64,000 nucleotides of DNA, from contig NC_091144.1 of the NCBI RefSeq assembly GCF_041381155.1, forward strand, positions 19,787,544 to 19,851,543, written 5' to 3'. Below, one piece after another: positions 26,201 to 36,100 of this stretch. Numbering within the stretch: the first letter of the stretch is position 1; each line of letters begins with the position of its first letter. The position numbers and the translations under genes were made by a program. This DNA comes from Argopecten irradians. Taxonomy: Eukaryota > Mollusca > Bivalvia > Pectinida > Pectinidae. A model generated the notes under the pieces. That model did not search any database, had not been told where the DNA came from, and worked only from the letters and a program-made list of their open reading frames with translations.

Positions 26201-26725
26201 ATACATTTATCATAGTTGCTCTGGAAGTTCAATATTTACACACATTTGACTGCTTTGGCGTATACTTCTTGTTATTTCCAGGGCCGAGACGACCGGACAC
26301 AAGGCCGGAAGATCATACTTCCGGATTTGAGGCTCCATCACACGGACACATGTTTCCTGAAACATTTCGGACGATCCGCGGTGGATCGGGACCTTCACAC
26401 AACTTATGGGAACTCGTTCTTAGGGACACCAACACAACATCCCCCTGTACATAGACGGTACCCTAAACAATACAAGTCCCCACAGAGCGGCCCCTCCAAA
26501 CTCGACACCAGCACCACTCATTGGTTCACACATCCGGATGTTCCTCACAAAACCCCAACCCAGGTACTCGCCGTGTCACAGGAACCCTTCCTAAAGCACA
26601 ACGCCTGGAAATATTCCAACCACGGACTCAGAAAAATATATCCACCATACGATAGAAAAAATGAACCTCTAATTAATAATGAATTTAACCGGTACGGCGC
26701 TGCTTTTACTGTGGGAACACAGTAA
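8239..26725 (+). CDS. TEX36: TEX36-like protein, five coding exons, 249 aa
   Basis: Spliced gene rebuilt from five GT-AG exons: 8239-8289, 21179-21319, 24533-24565, 25743-25823 and 26282-26725. All junctions are phase 0 and the product is 249 aa. Two blocks match the testis-expressed TEX36 family as I know it. One is an N-terminal GRRF-P-S-K-G-W-H-G pattern at residues 4-21, read across the first junction. The other is FSEHDNR...G-YF at residues 84-100. Vertebrate TEX36 is shorter (about 186 aa); the extra length here is a Pro/Ala-rich insert from exon 2 and a longer C-terminus in exon 5. Residues 142-148 read TTYGNSF, a style common in sperm and ciliary microtubule-associated proteins. No signal peptide or membrane segment is seen. 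A role in sperm or cilia is inferred from the family only. The long intron 1 is full of satellites. Position near CtBP supports the name. Confidence 0.8.
9797..10990. repeat. direct repeat pair bracketing GC-rich dispersed repeat C
   Basis: AAGTACTGGTTATAAATATT and ~130 bp after it occur at 9799 and again at about 10858, ending in AAATTTGAACTGGGA in both. Between them lie two diverged units of a GAGCGCC...GGCGCGA...ATTTTGGTGTT repeat (9950-10260). The same repeat recurs at 43850-44265. Confidence 0.6.
11240..11660. repeat. dispersed relics of the 49-bp satellite
   Basis: Isolated ATCTAAAAAGTCTGTC and AATTATCTGGCT pieces are scattered ahead of the main array, at 11269, 11370, 11428, 11511 and 11623. 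Confidence 0.6.
12070..12895. repeat. 49-bp minisatellite
   Basis: About 17 tandem copies built on CAAGAATTATCTGGCTTGGG, then ACATCTAAAAAGTCTGTCAT and TTGTCAG. Variants are shared by groups of units (CAAAGCC insertion, GGGGCATTTAAAA), which implies block duplication. The 3' end degrades towards 12890. Open frames are repeat artefacts. Confidence 0.95.
13075..13860. repeat. 47-bp minisatellite
   Basis: Tandem AAAATTGTTTGATGTAAGGT, ACATCCAAGTCTGGTGTCAG units, period 47, with partial units of about 20-22 bp near 13200-13470. It appears to be a relative of the adjacent 49-bp array. Confidence 0.95.
14775..15815. repeat. 52-bp minisatellite
   Basis: About 20 copies of AACGAACAGAGCAAGCCTAA followed by CTATACCACGACCGACAAAT and CCTTCACCATAT. 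A shorter variant lacks CTAT. The frames on both strands are repeat-derived. Confidence 0.95.
16624..16752. repeat. 30/60-bp short tandem repeat
   Basis: Four ~30-bp units alternating AGGCCCCTTACATCATTA and AGTCCCCCTACATCATTA, each ending in AATTGATT. This forms two identical 60-bp dimers. Confidence 0.85.
18291..19165. mobile_element. 875-bp element with 17-bp inverted ends
   Basis: Bounded by AACTAGAGTTGTCGTTC and its exact complement. The interior has AAAGGGACAATTCAGTCG and no convincing transposase. Likely a non-autonomous DNA transposon, possibly with a second element inside. Confidence 0.55.
19189..19552. mobile_element. MITE family D, full copy (GATGCTCCACCG ends)
   Basis: A ~365-bp element with inverted ends AAAGATGCTCCACCG and CGGTGGAGCATCTTT. 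Partial copies lie at 51758-51862 (right end kept) and 54283-54430 (interior only). Confidence 0.75.
20325..20416. repeat. short tandem repeat, about 24 bp
   Basis: Four units of TATATGGGAGATAACTCATT with length variation. Confidence 0.8.
21179..21319 (+). CDS. TEX36: TEX36-like exon 2
   Basis: Encodes residues 18-64. The acceptor is TTGTTGCAG and the donor GTAAGT. The exon opens with Y-N-H-R-G, completing the family's W-x-x-H-x-G pattern begun in exon 1. It then runs into a low-complexity Ser/Ala/Gly stretch and a PQPPPAP segment. It is clearly more GC-rich than the flanking intron, as expected of a real exon. Confidence 0.78.
21808..21982. mobile_element. TGACGTCA-bearing MITE family B, copy 2
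   Basis: Inverted ends ATTACAGAGTTACCTCCCTT and AAGGGCGGATAACTCTTTAA, with GTGACGTCA and TGACGTCAC in the two arms. About 175 bp, in intron 2 of TEX36-like. Confidence 0.8.
23431..23766 (+). other. unexplained 111-codon open frame, no ATG
   Basis: Open from 23431 to a TGA or TAA-type stop at 23764-23766, with no ATG at its head. The product has two hydrophobic segments and a C-P-F-H-G-C-D-G piece. An AATAAA lies at 23968-23973. It sits in intron 2 of TEX36-like, in sequence with no listed repeat. It matches no family I recognise; chance, a lineage-specific exon, or a decayed gene are all possible. Confidence 0.15.
24533..24565 (+). CDS. TEX36: TEX36-like microexon 3 (11 codons)
   Basis: A 33-nt phase-0 exon after CTTTCCAG, encoding LDDVDSVYSDK, with a GTAATG donor. 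It is acidic and fits between exons 2 and 4 without disturbing the frame. Because it is a multiple of three it could also be skipped. Support is splice-site quality and frame only, since this part of the family is not conserved. Confidence 0.6.
24762..24853. mobile_element. 92-bp palindromic MITE (CAGGGACCTG ends)
   Basis: Arms CAGGGACCTGACACGAATTT and AAATTCGTGTCAGGTCCCTG are near-perfect complements around a short AT core. Solo arms with CACAGGGACCTG occur near 20127 and 24675, and a diverged one near 27153. Confidence 0.75.
25743..25823 (+). CDS. TEX36: TEX36-like exon 4
   Basis: Encodes residues 76-102, with the most conserved family block: FSEHDNR followed by a Gly-x-Tyr-Phe. The acceptor is TTGGAACAG and the donor GTGAGT. 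Both ends are phase 0. Confidence 0.82.
26282..26725 (+). CDS. TEX36: TEX36-like terminal exon 5
   Basis: Encodes residues 103-249 and the TAA stop at 26723. The acceptor is TTATTTCCAG. It begins GRDDRTQGRK, which aligns with the family's G-x-G-R-K segment after the YF motif. It is rich in His, Pro and basic residues and is the longest and most GC-rich coding block of the gene. It extends well past the end of vertebrate TEX36. Confidence 0.82.
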   Translation, partial: GRDDRTQGRKIILPDLRLHHTDTCFLKHFGRSAVDRDLHTTYGNSFLGTPTQHPPVHRRYPKQYKSPQSGPSKLDTSTTHWFTHPDVPHKTPTQVLAVSQEPFLKHNAWKYSNHGLRKIYPPYDRKNEPLINNEFNRYGAAFTVGTQ

Positions 26726-27635
26726 AGTCATCGTACAGGCACATGCATCCAATGTCACGTGACTGCTATGTAGAAACTGCATGAAAAAAAGCATGTCGGG
26801 AAAGTTTTGAGTTTTCTTGAAATCTTCTTAGACAAGAAGATTTCAACTGATGTTATGTTAGGTTTTACAATTACCATAGTAATTAAGTTTTCAAATGCTC
26901 AATCTTCGTTCAAATTGGCGCCATTTTCTGTGACATGTTATTGAAGTTTTATTAAAATCTATTGCTATTTTTTCTAAAGAATCTGTCATTGTATTATTCT
27001 ATGTGTTTCACCATTTTGAGGTATTCAGTGTAAATGTTGTTACATGAAATGTTTCAACGGTAATGTGTTTTTGTAGAAAAATGTAATATGTTCTAGGTAT
27101 AACTATGAAAGTTCGCGGATATTAGAAGTAAATTATTTTAAATAATATTGAAGCACAGGGACTTAAGTTTTGATATCCATTTAAAAATATGTAGGTAACG
27201 TCTTGAACCTGTTTATGACCTTTTGAATGAGAGTTGTGATAAAATATAGAATGTGTGTAATACTACACTGGCTTTATTACCGAAGTATTATAATTCTGTG
27301 ATAACAATTTAGTATTTTTGTAACATACATGTATTTTTCATGAATTTGTATCAACGTATTTTTCTATATATACTTATTCCTACCAAACCCCTTTTATCCC
27401 ATGAAAGCAAACAGTACGGAATCCAATATACCACTAAATATAATTGAATGATGATACGGTCGTATCGGTATGTTTAAGTAAGTAAGACTTTGATTGGCTC
27501 GTTAAATAGGTCAGTCTGGTTACTGTTATTGTTTTCTATATTGTTAGCATGGTGCCTTATATCCTCATTGTTTTATTTCACTTCTTATATAATCTGTGAT
27601 ACGTATGCTTATTGCATACATTCTTAAGAAAAATT

Positions 27636-27641
27636 AATAAA
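27636..27641 (+). terminator. candidate polyadenylation signal of the TEX36-like gene
   Basis: AATAAA about 910 nt after the stop codon, followed by a T-rich stretch (TTTCTTCTACC...). It lies in AT-rich sequence without coding potential, consistent with a 3' UTR. Other AATAAA-like hexamers are not excluded. Confidence 0.4.
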
Positions 27642-27699
27642 AATGTTTCTTCTACCTTTCTCGTAATGTTTTTTCTCTCGAAAAAGTAGAGTATGTAAT

Positions 27700-28165
27700 A
27701 TTTATTAGCTCACCTAGCTTATGGGATACCGCAACTTCGCTAGCCAAGGGTATTAGTCCGATTCTCTTTCTATTACGTAATAGAAAGAGAATCGGACTAA
27801 TACCCTTGGCTAGCGAAGTTGGGGATACCGTGGTGTCCGGCGTCCGTCAACAATCGACTTCTTCTCCATAACCGCTGGTAGGATTTAAAAAAAAAATTGA
27901 CTGGTAGCATCCATTGGGCTACTTACTGAAAATTGTACAAATGATGCGGCCCCCCCCCCCCCCCCCCCCCCCCCCAGGGGCCTGAGGGGCGGGTTCAGAA
28001 GGGGTCAATTTGGCTATTTCCATATAAACGACTTCTTCTCTGAAACTAAGCATGGGATAGCATCCATAATGCAATGGTAGCATCCTTATAAGGTGGGGAT
28101 TCAAAATTGTACAAAAGATGGGGCTGACCCCCCGGGGACCTGAGGGGCGGGGTCACAAGAGTTCT
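27700..28165. repeat. diverged tandem dimer with poly-C tract
   Basis: Two related halves share ACGACTTCTTCTC, GGTAGCATCC, AAAATTGTACAAA-GATG and CCTGAGGGGCGGG. The first contains a run of 26 C at 27950-27975, likely length-polymorphic. Confidence 0.6.
27733..27820. repeat. perfect 88-bp palindrome
   Basis: Two 44-nt arms, centred on TATTAC|GTAATA at 27776/27777, are exact complements. GGGATACCG flanks it on both sides. One arm's CCCTTGGCTAGCGAAG recurs at about 30208. It is either a very young foldback insertion or an assembly fold-over. Confidence 0.85.
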
Positions 28166-28282
28166 TCACTAGATTATCTCCCTCTAGTTTGAGATAGACA
28201 AAAAGAATCCAGCCAAATTTCAGTGATTTTTCCCCCGAATATTCTAGAGACTTGTGGTCAGGGTACAAAAGCCATATTCCCT

Positions 28283-28663
28283 TCAGGATGTTTTACTGCT
28301 GGTCCTACGGGCCGGCTGACCCTAAAAGTTACTGGTCCTGACTGAAAGTTACTGGTCCATACAAAGTTACAATTCATCCTTCTAGTTTATATACTAACAA
28401 AGTAATAGTTTCACTAACAAAAATATCTACATAATTGTTTAAGTATTGTGCACTCTCAACAAAGTTGACTGAAAACCAGAATATTACAAACATTTTTTTT
28501 CTACAGTGCTACTGTTATTTTTGTTTGGTAATCTTTAGTAATCTATTAGAACTGGACCAAAAAGTTGCCGGTGAAACGACCAGTTGAATAGCAAAAAAAT
28601 GTCTTCCCTACTATAAAGTTGCCGATCACGGGCAGGCGGACGGGCACTGGTCCACACTGAAGA
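28283..28663. repeat. dispersed repeat, copy 2 (partner of 1203-1600)
   Basis: Same orientation as the first copy, with a duplicated AAAGTTACTGGTCC near its start. Confidence 0.75.
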
Positions 28664-31315
28664 GCATCATTGGCATACATTCAGGTTAATAAGCAGACAA
28701 CAATGATATTGATATTTTAATCATTTAATATACTATGCTTTGCATATGGAACTCATTAGTGATATAAATTTGCATCCATATCTAAATCACTTGAAGCAAG
28801 AAAACATGTAAAATGGCGCTTGGCACTCAGCAGTTATCTCCCTTTCTCATTTCAAATTGGACACCTGTCTCGATGAAAGGAAGATCAATATGAAATAATT
28901 CTTTAAACACTTTCTGAAGTGCTTTAGTTTGAAAATATGTTAACTTAAAGAAAATAATTGTTCTACAACCTAAGTCCTATCCAGAATGAGACTTGGAGAA
29001 TTCATAAAAGAATTATACATCAGAAAACAGTTTAAAACAACACCCGGACTCCTTCAAATGATCAATGATACAAATTTACTCTACCTCCTTGATGTAATGT
29101 AATTCTCCTTTTACAACAAATAGTTAAGTTATTGTGATAAAGTCTTGTAAATAGGATCTATACTACCTTAGTGTATACACCATTCAACTCTTTTATTTCT
29201 GGTTTGTTGTTGTGAGGGAATAGTTCAGCAGCAGTGATATGTGATATTGTAAGTTTGTAGTTTGATTAATATTCAATTTACACTAACATTTGGAAAAAAA
29301 AAAAAAATCCAAAACACTATGACACTTAATTATTATATTTTGATAGTATTTTAACATCCTTATTTTGTGCTAAATTTCAGTGCAAAAATGCTTTGAAATA
29401 AGTTTGCACAGTGATGAATTAGTACTAACAACATAAAGAAAATTTACAGTTAGTGCAACAACAATTTTTTAGCGCAAAATGCTGGGCGCGAAACATGTCA
29501 AAATATTATTTTATCACTAAAATATGTAACTTTACAGTATATCAATACATATGAAGATATTTATTTATCTTATAGAATATACACATGAATGAATTTACAT
29601 GGCAAGTAATTACCTGGTAATATAAATGTACAATTAAACCTATGTACAAAAACACTTCCTTAATATCCTACTGTTTATAGACAATGAATTGCTTGTTAAT
29701 TTTATGTGACATAACATCTAGATGATCAAAATCTCACTAGGATCAGATTATTTTCTAGCAATATGCTTTTCTATCTGGATTTCAAATATCTTGAAAAAGA
29801 GGTCACTAAACCGTTTTTAATATATCATCAATTTTAAATATCTTGTAAAAATTGTTAATATTTTGAAAATATCAGCAACTCTTAAGGATTAAAATATGTA
29901 AATCCTGTACTGGACAGATAATGTGAATAAATAGTTAGATAGACTTCTGTTTTACACTAAAACATCTTCGGTAACACCACTCAGCTACAGGCAATCTCAT
30001 ATCATTACTAAATAAATGAACTAATGGAGCAAAATTGTATCATTAACTTGTCAAAGGTTAAGTTATTAATGATTCAGTTCCATATTCAGAATTAATTATC
30101 AGAATTTTTGACAGATGTATCTTCAATAACCATGGGTTATGTTATGTTTTTCCTAATCCTCTTCTGAAGAGGAGTACTGGTTAGCGGATCGTGTGAATCG
30201 TAACCCTTGGCTAGCGAAGATGTGACAGATGTCACAATTAAGAGAAGCTGACCTGCACAACTTTCACAGCAAAGACTTCTGTCTTTCAAACATTAAAAAA
30301 TCATTCACACAATCAGAACAATCCGTTACAATCTTCAAACAATGATCTCCCATATAACATACTCTGTAACTTGTATACAATTTACTAATACATGCAATTA
30401 GATCACTGTCAACATCTAAACTTTCACTTGTAAAATCTGCTTTTAATTCTTTTCTCAAACAATCAATATCATTTTCTTTCTCATTAGGATAATGACAATG
30501 ATTTAGCATACAACATGAAAATACATGTACAATTTTTAGAGTGAAATGATGCACATGTTAGAAACAACTTGGATATCTACAATGATATAGTCAACATAAA
30601 ATAGTTTGGAGACCAGTGTCATACTGGTATATTTAGGTTCCTATGATAATACATTGAATATGGATTATTTTCCTAACAAAGGTTTAGCAAAATTACTGTG
30701 TGAAGTATATGCCTCTATTATTTAAATCCAAATAAATCACCTATGAATTTGTCCATATCTATTCTAAACATTCAGTTTCCAGTGCCTTTTAGGTGTGTTT
30801 CAGGCATGTGATCCAGAATCTTAAATTAGCAAAGAAAGCTCTTGTCAGATTTTATCTTGGCAGTAATTTCCAAATGAACTTCTGTAAATACAAAGTTCAG
30901 GAAATCAGATGGCCGGATCCCTTTGGACTAATTAGTAAAATACTGTATGTGTATAGTTTTTTGTTCTTCACAGTATCAAACCAGCTAACACACAAGACAA
31001 ACATACCAGTGCCATGAGGAATTCACACACAGATGAATATGCGAGATATGTGGGAGAAAAATAGTCAACTTTTTACATTAAGAAAATAGAAAATGTAACT
31101 GTTCCCAAATTCAGAAACGTAACGTTCACTTGAAAGACTGTTTGAAATATAAACAAATGTCCATAGCCTTCATTCAGATCATTCAGTCTTCTACACACTT
31201 TTGAACAATATAACCACATTATCAAGACAGACTTATGAACATATGCCAATGTATATTATGTAAAAATGTATTTTGTTGAAAAAATAGAATTCATGACACA
31301 AAATCATACTTTATC

Positions 31316-31653
31316 TTAAAGTGAATGGTCGGGTAAAGGAAGGCTAAAGTCGGTAAAAATATCCAGTGTAATTTCTTTTGAAATACAAAAAATAAAATTT
31401 CCTTTCAAAATCGCTCTGCATGCGAGGAAATTAATTTATATGTATAGGAATCCTAATCCTAAACATGTTGACATTTCCACGTAGCCTCGCTTATTTTTAG
31501 AAGGCAGCTGAATTTACATGGGGCTTTTCCATAATTTCAGTGGACAAAAAAATCATAGCAGAACTTGCCCGTTGTTTTGGCATGTAAGGACTTTTGGAAG
31601 GCCAATGAACGCATTCAGACTGATTTTCTTTGCCCAACTATTCACTTTAATAT
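31316..31653. mobile_element. MITE-like element, family A copy 2
   Basis: Inverted orientation relative to 1690-2042. It contains CTTTTGGAAGGCCAATGAAC and ends GCCCAACTATTCACTTTAA. Confidence 0.65.
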
Positions 31654-32526
31654 AAATTCCACAATATATCAACAGCCATTCTTAGGTCGTAAGTAAATAA
31701 AACTTGTGTAGCATTGACTGGATGATCAGGAATCGTGACATAAAAAAATTGGTTCAAAGACATTAGACAATAAAAAATATCTTAATTTAAATATTTTGTT
31801 TTGGATGATACTGTAACCATGCAGTCAGGTGTTAAACTGTAAATTGAATTTTTTCGAATTTCCTAAATAATGTCAATGAGTCGGCCAATATGACAGAAGC
31901 GATTTCATCTTTAATTTTTCTTACCAATATAATGCAATCTGGAATTACTGTGAGAAATGTTTCAAGACTGAAAGAAGAGGTCGAGCCAATGCCAATCTCA
32001 AAATCATTTTAAGGTTGGCTTTTGGAAACCAATAAATTGTATGTTGCGTATTAAAAATTATATACATGTATTTGGAATTATTGCAAATGTACAAACAAGA
32101 AAACAGAGGAAAGAAATTCCACTTTGCTCAGTTATATTATGCATCAACGTTTAAGTTCACTTCCTTCTTAATTCAGCTAGAATAGTGAAATTTGATTTTA
32201 CATCATCAAACTGAAGAAAGCTGGATAATTTAGTAAACAGAATAGATATCATTGAAGATACTGTACAGTAGTTAAATTCCACAGGTGGTATATTTTTTGC
32301 TATACATGTATTCGTTTTCCAATGAAATTCTCGAATTATACAAACTAGCAAATTATTAAGAAGTTCATTGACGTATTTAAGAACAATAGTTCAAAGTATC
32401 ATAGGAACCGTAAACTGTGAAATTTTAACCTTGTTGAATATGCCCCGAATAGAAAAACAAATTGACCCTGCGAATTTAAAGCACTATACAGTTAACACTA
32501 GTCATATAAACAGCTGGTTCAAGGAT

Positions 32527-32716
32527 ATGCTATTCTGAATTTGCACATCATAAAGTAATCTGTTCTTGTGGGTACATATTGATTATGAAGTATGGCATTT
32601 GTTTGCGATTGTAAAGTCATATTTTTCACAGAAAAATACGTCAATATCCCTCACAAAATAGGGACTTCACAATCGATAACTTACCAACAAGGGAGGTGAC
32701 TCTGTAATATGCAAAG
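32527..32716. mobile_element. TGACGTCA-type MITE family B, copy 3 (degraded)
   Basis: Keeps GTAATCTGTTCTTGTGGGTA and GAGGTGACTCTGTAATATGC as inverted ends. The inner CRE-like motif has decayed. It ends about 345 bp past the MAEA stop codon. Confidence 0.6.
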
Positions 32717-33061
32717 ACGTAAAACATGTATGATTCTATGTAATATTACTGGCATATTTGTGTCTCATAAACACGAATTTTCTATTGCAGCCACCATTTC
32801 ATGGAAAAGTGGAAACTTCAAACGAAACATCCTGTAGATGCTCAGCATCGAATTGACATGTCCCATCCAACCCTAGAATTAACTTCTAAGTCAGTCCACT
32901 GTACATTGAACAGTAAAGTCTCACTGTTATTAGAATGTAAAATTTGATGGTCATTTTTTATGAGGGATGGTCTTGCTGAAACATTTAGCAATACTAGCTT
33001 CACAGTTTTTACAGGGAAGGGAGCTTACATGAGCAAATACTGAAACAAAAGTCAGCTTTAT

Positions 33062-33163
33062 CTACATGACGAAGACTTTCTCCGCCTCATCAATGTGGAA
33101 TATTTCTCTGGTTCTGGGGCACACCACTCTTCCATCATTTTGTGCAGCTTGTTCAGCTAAAGA
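33062..33163 (-). CDS. MAEA: MAEA terminal exon 9
   Basis: Encodes residues 357-389 and a TAG stop: [11 protein letters not shown]...A-E-K-V-F-V-M. The acceptor is TTTTCTTTGCAG. C371 is the last RING metal-site candidate. No convincing AATAAA is seen on the minus strand close to the stop, so the 3' UTR may be long. Confidence 0.96.
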   Translation of the reverse strand, partial: SLAEQAAQNDGRVVCPRTREIFHIDEAEKVFVM

Positions 33164-36100
33164 CTGCAAAGAAAAGGCAAAACTATTTAAAATACATGTA
33201 TAACTTGATTTACCTTTGCAGCAAGATCTGCAAAAATAGCATTTTATTTCAACAGTCATTTACGTTAATATGAAACACATCACAGCTAAAGTTTCCAGGC
33301 TGGAAATGCATGTGACTAAGCAAAGCAAATTGCCCAACAAAACTTAATAAATCAATTCTATATAAAATACTGCTTTAAGAGATACTTAATAATATACTTC
33401 GGTAAGTATCTTGGAAGACCATCCACAAAAATAGAGACTGATATATTAGTTTAGTTTATAGGTAGGCTTGCTAATGCGTTTCGTATTTGAAATAAGCGAA
33501 GTGATTGTTACCTATGAAACGATTCAACAATTACTATTCAATGCAAGAGCAGATTATTCTGAATCATAAAATGAATGAAGTGATTTGTTCTGTCATATCA
33601 TATGACCATGTAATAAATATTGTCACATGTGTAATAACACTATTGAGATGTCACAGGTAATCATGATGCTAAAATGAATATGTGACAATCCATGATTGCC
33701 TCAGCATACAGAAATGTCATATCCAATCAGTATTTTGTCTGAAATTGGCAGTTTTGTTTATATTTCCAATAAAGTTCAATATTTGATAAATAGAATCTTA
33801 CACTGTGATTATCAAATACATTTTTTAAACTACCTTGGACACAGTTATATAAATTTCATGATTTATAACATAACCATCCATGTAAGATCTTCTTTTTCAG
33901 TAATACTGGATGGTTAGTAGCAGACTTACGTTAAATCCATACACATGTCCATTTGGAAGTGACATTGGAGGGTTGTGCTCGTTCAGAGGCAGTCCTGTTA
34001 TGGTACAGATAAGTTTGGAGTTGGCACAGTGGGCATAGGGTAACGGTCTGGCAAGTTCATTCAGGTTCTTAACACATACTGGGCAATCAGCGTTTCTTCC
34101 TTCATGCTCACCCTTATAACAAAATCTGGGCTAGTCAAGGAAACTATACCTAAATTGTGTTCATATATAATAGACACACAACAAGACTAGAACAACCAGC
34201 CAACTCACACCCCCTTCTGCCCCTCCACCTGCAGTTTGAATATAAATTACACACATTCATTGTTTAAAGTTTCTGTCATCATGTTTCATTGAAAACTCTC
34301 GAGTGGTTTAGGAGTAGGCATTTGATCATTTTGTGACAAAGGGGCATAACTCTGTTGTTGTTTACAGACAGACAATCTGAATCCAGTATTATATACATTG
34401 TACTACCTCCCCCCCCCCCCCCCAACACATACACCAACACCCTCCTAATTGTGCTTTTTTACTTCTTAATATATATTACCCATTTAGGATTCTCAACTTT
34501 TTCAAATCTCAACAATGTAACTGTGTAATTGTAAAATTACCTTTAATAAGGAATTTTCAGGCACATTTTGGGGGAAATCTGCTTAGTACTTTCCTGAAGA
34601 TTTGCGAGTTATCATACAATTTATGCTAATTATGTGAATGTTTTTTAGTGCAAAGAATCCCCTGTGGGTTTTGTGTCTATATCAAGCTATGTTGCAAAAG
34701 GTTAACAAGTCATATTTATCATGAAAATATCAATTTTGCGAAATGTTTACACATACAAATAGCGAAATTAAAAGTCTCATACTGTACTATAGCTACATTG
34801 GTGCTGAAACATTGCCCCACAATCATGGACACATTGAACAAGCCGCGGATTCTCAATCATCCAATACCTAAAGGAGGTGAACCAGTAATGGTGCTCTGAC
34901 TCAATACAGATTTATCAGAAGGATACGGTGTCTTGAGGGCAGATAATCCCGCCTGTAGACTGACAGCGAACACAGATGACTGGTTGAGTTGGTGAAGTTT
35001 AAAGTTCTCATAGCGGAATTGTTGGACCAAATCCTGCCATCGCTCATCGTTCAACAGGTCCTGGAATCAAGAAAGAAATTAAAATATGACACAAGGGTTG
35101 TTTGTTATAACATGGCAACAATATCTATTAATTACAAAACACAGCGACACCTTGAAAATAGAGACCCGCTTGTGTTTCAGTAATGACATAAGTTGTGTTT
35201 TACTTTTGTCTCATTAGTTATAATACAAGGTAAATCTGATCAATGTTAGAGTTATGCTAAAAGTAAATTTATTTCATATATTTCTCAGTTTAGCCTTAAG
35301 CAATCCAAGTGCACATGTAGTAAAACTAGTTAACAGATCACTTATCTTTAAGATCACTTCACTTAAGTTTATATATAGAGATTGAATTGGAGGAAATAGT
35401 ACTAAATCACAAATCTTTCATTCTTTGGTGGTATGACTTGTTCTTCACTCCTTACTAAGGTACATGGTTATTAGAGTTATAAGAGTCATCTTATGGATGG
35501 TGTAAAAAAGATCAAACTAAATAAACAGATAGAATCAATATATAAAGCACAATCATTAAGCATGGACAGGCCCATATTGTTTTTATAAATACAAACAGGC
35601 CTGAGATGATGCTTCTAATAACTGATTCATTTTTTTCCTTTCAAGTGTGGGGAAAATGAAAAAAGGAGATTTATTAAAGTATACTGGATATATCTTAACT
35701 CTTGTGAATTAGTTTGACTGTTCAGCATTCAGTAAGCCTAAATATAGACAGGTTTGACTGTATGATTCTTTTACTTTACTTTAAAGGGTGTTTGTGTAAG
35801 TACCTGGTATGTCTGTCCTCTGTCTAAAAGAAGACCTATTTATCTATTAAAGGAATGTTTAGGTACCTGGTAAGTTGTTATACTTGTATCACTAGGAAAT
35901 GCCAGAAGCCCCATCACTCTTTGTACATCTGATAGCTGGTCCTCTTCTAAGTTAACAAAATATTTTCTGGCATGCCTAAAAGAAGAATGTGTCTGTCTAA
36001 ATATATTATCATCTATATACAGTAAAACCCCTATTACTCGAACAGCAGGGGACCAGGTCAATAGTTCGAGGAATACGGGGTATTCGACTCATCCGAGGTT

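Larger units (their letters stand above)
28664..33061. other. region between the convergent genes; likely includes the MAEA 3' UTR
   Basis: AT-rich, with MITE copies at 31316 and 32527 but no coding block. A minus-strand open frame at 30264-30554 has no recognisable motif and no splice context, and is taken as chance or 3'-UTR sequence. Confidence 0.4.

Noticed and set aside
27950..27975. Poly-C run as a biological signal
   Set aside because: A 26-nt C homopolymer inside a repeat is more likely slippage or an assembly length error. It also accounts for the poly-Gly stretch of the minus-strand frame there.
30264..30554. Minus-strand 96-codon frame downstream of MAEA
   Set aside because: Considered as a further MAEA exon or separate gene. 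MAEA already ends correctly at 33062 and no motif or splice site fits.
34857..34926. Continuation of MAEA exon 7 to the stop at 34857
   Set aside because: The frame runs on after K-T-P, but the alternative donor GTATTG joins out of frame to exon 8, while GTATCC restores the family sequence.
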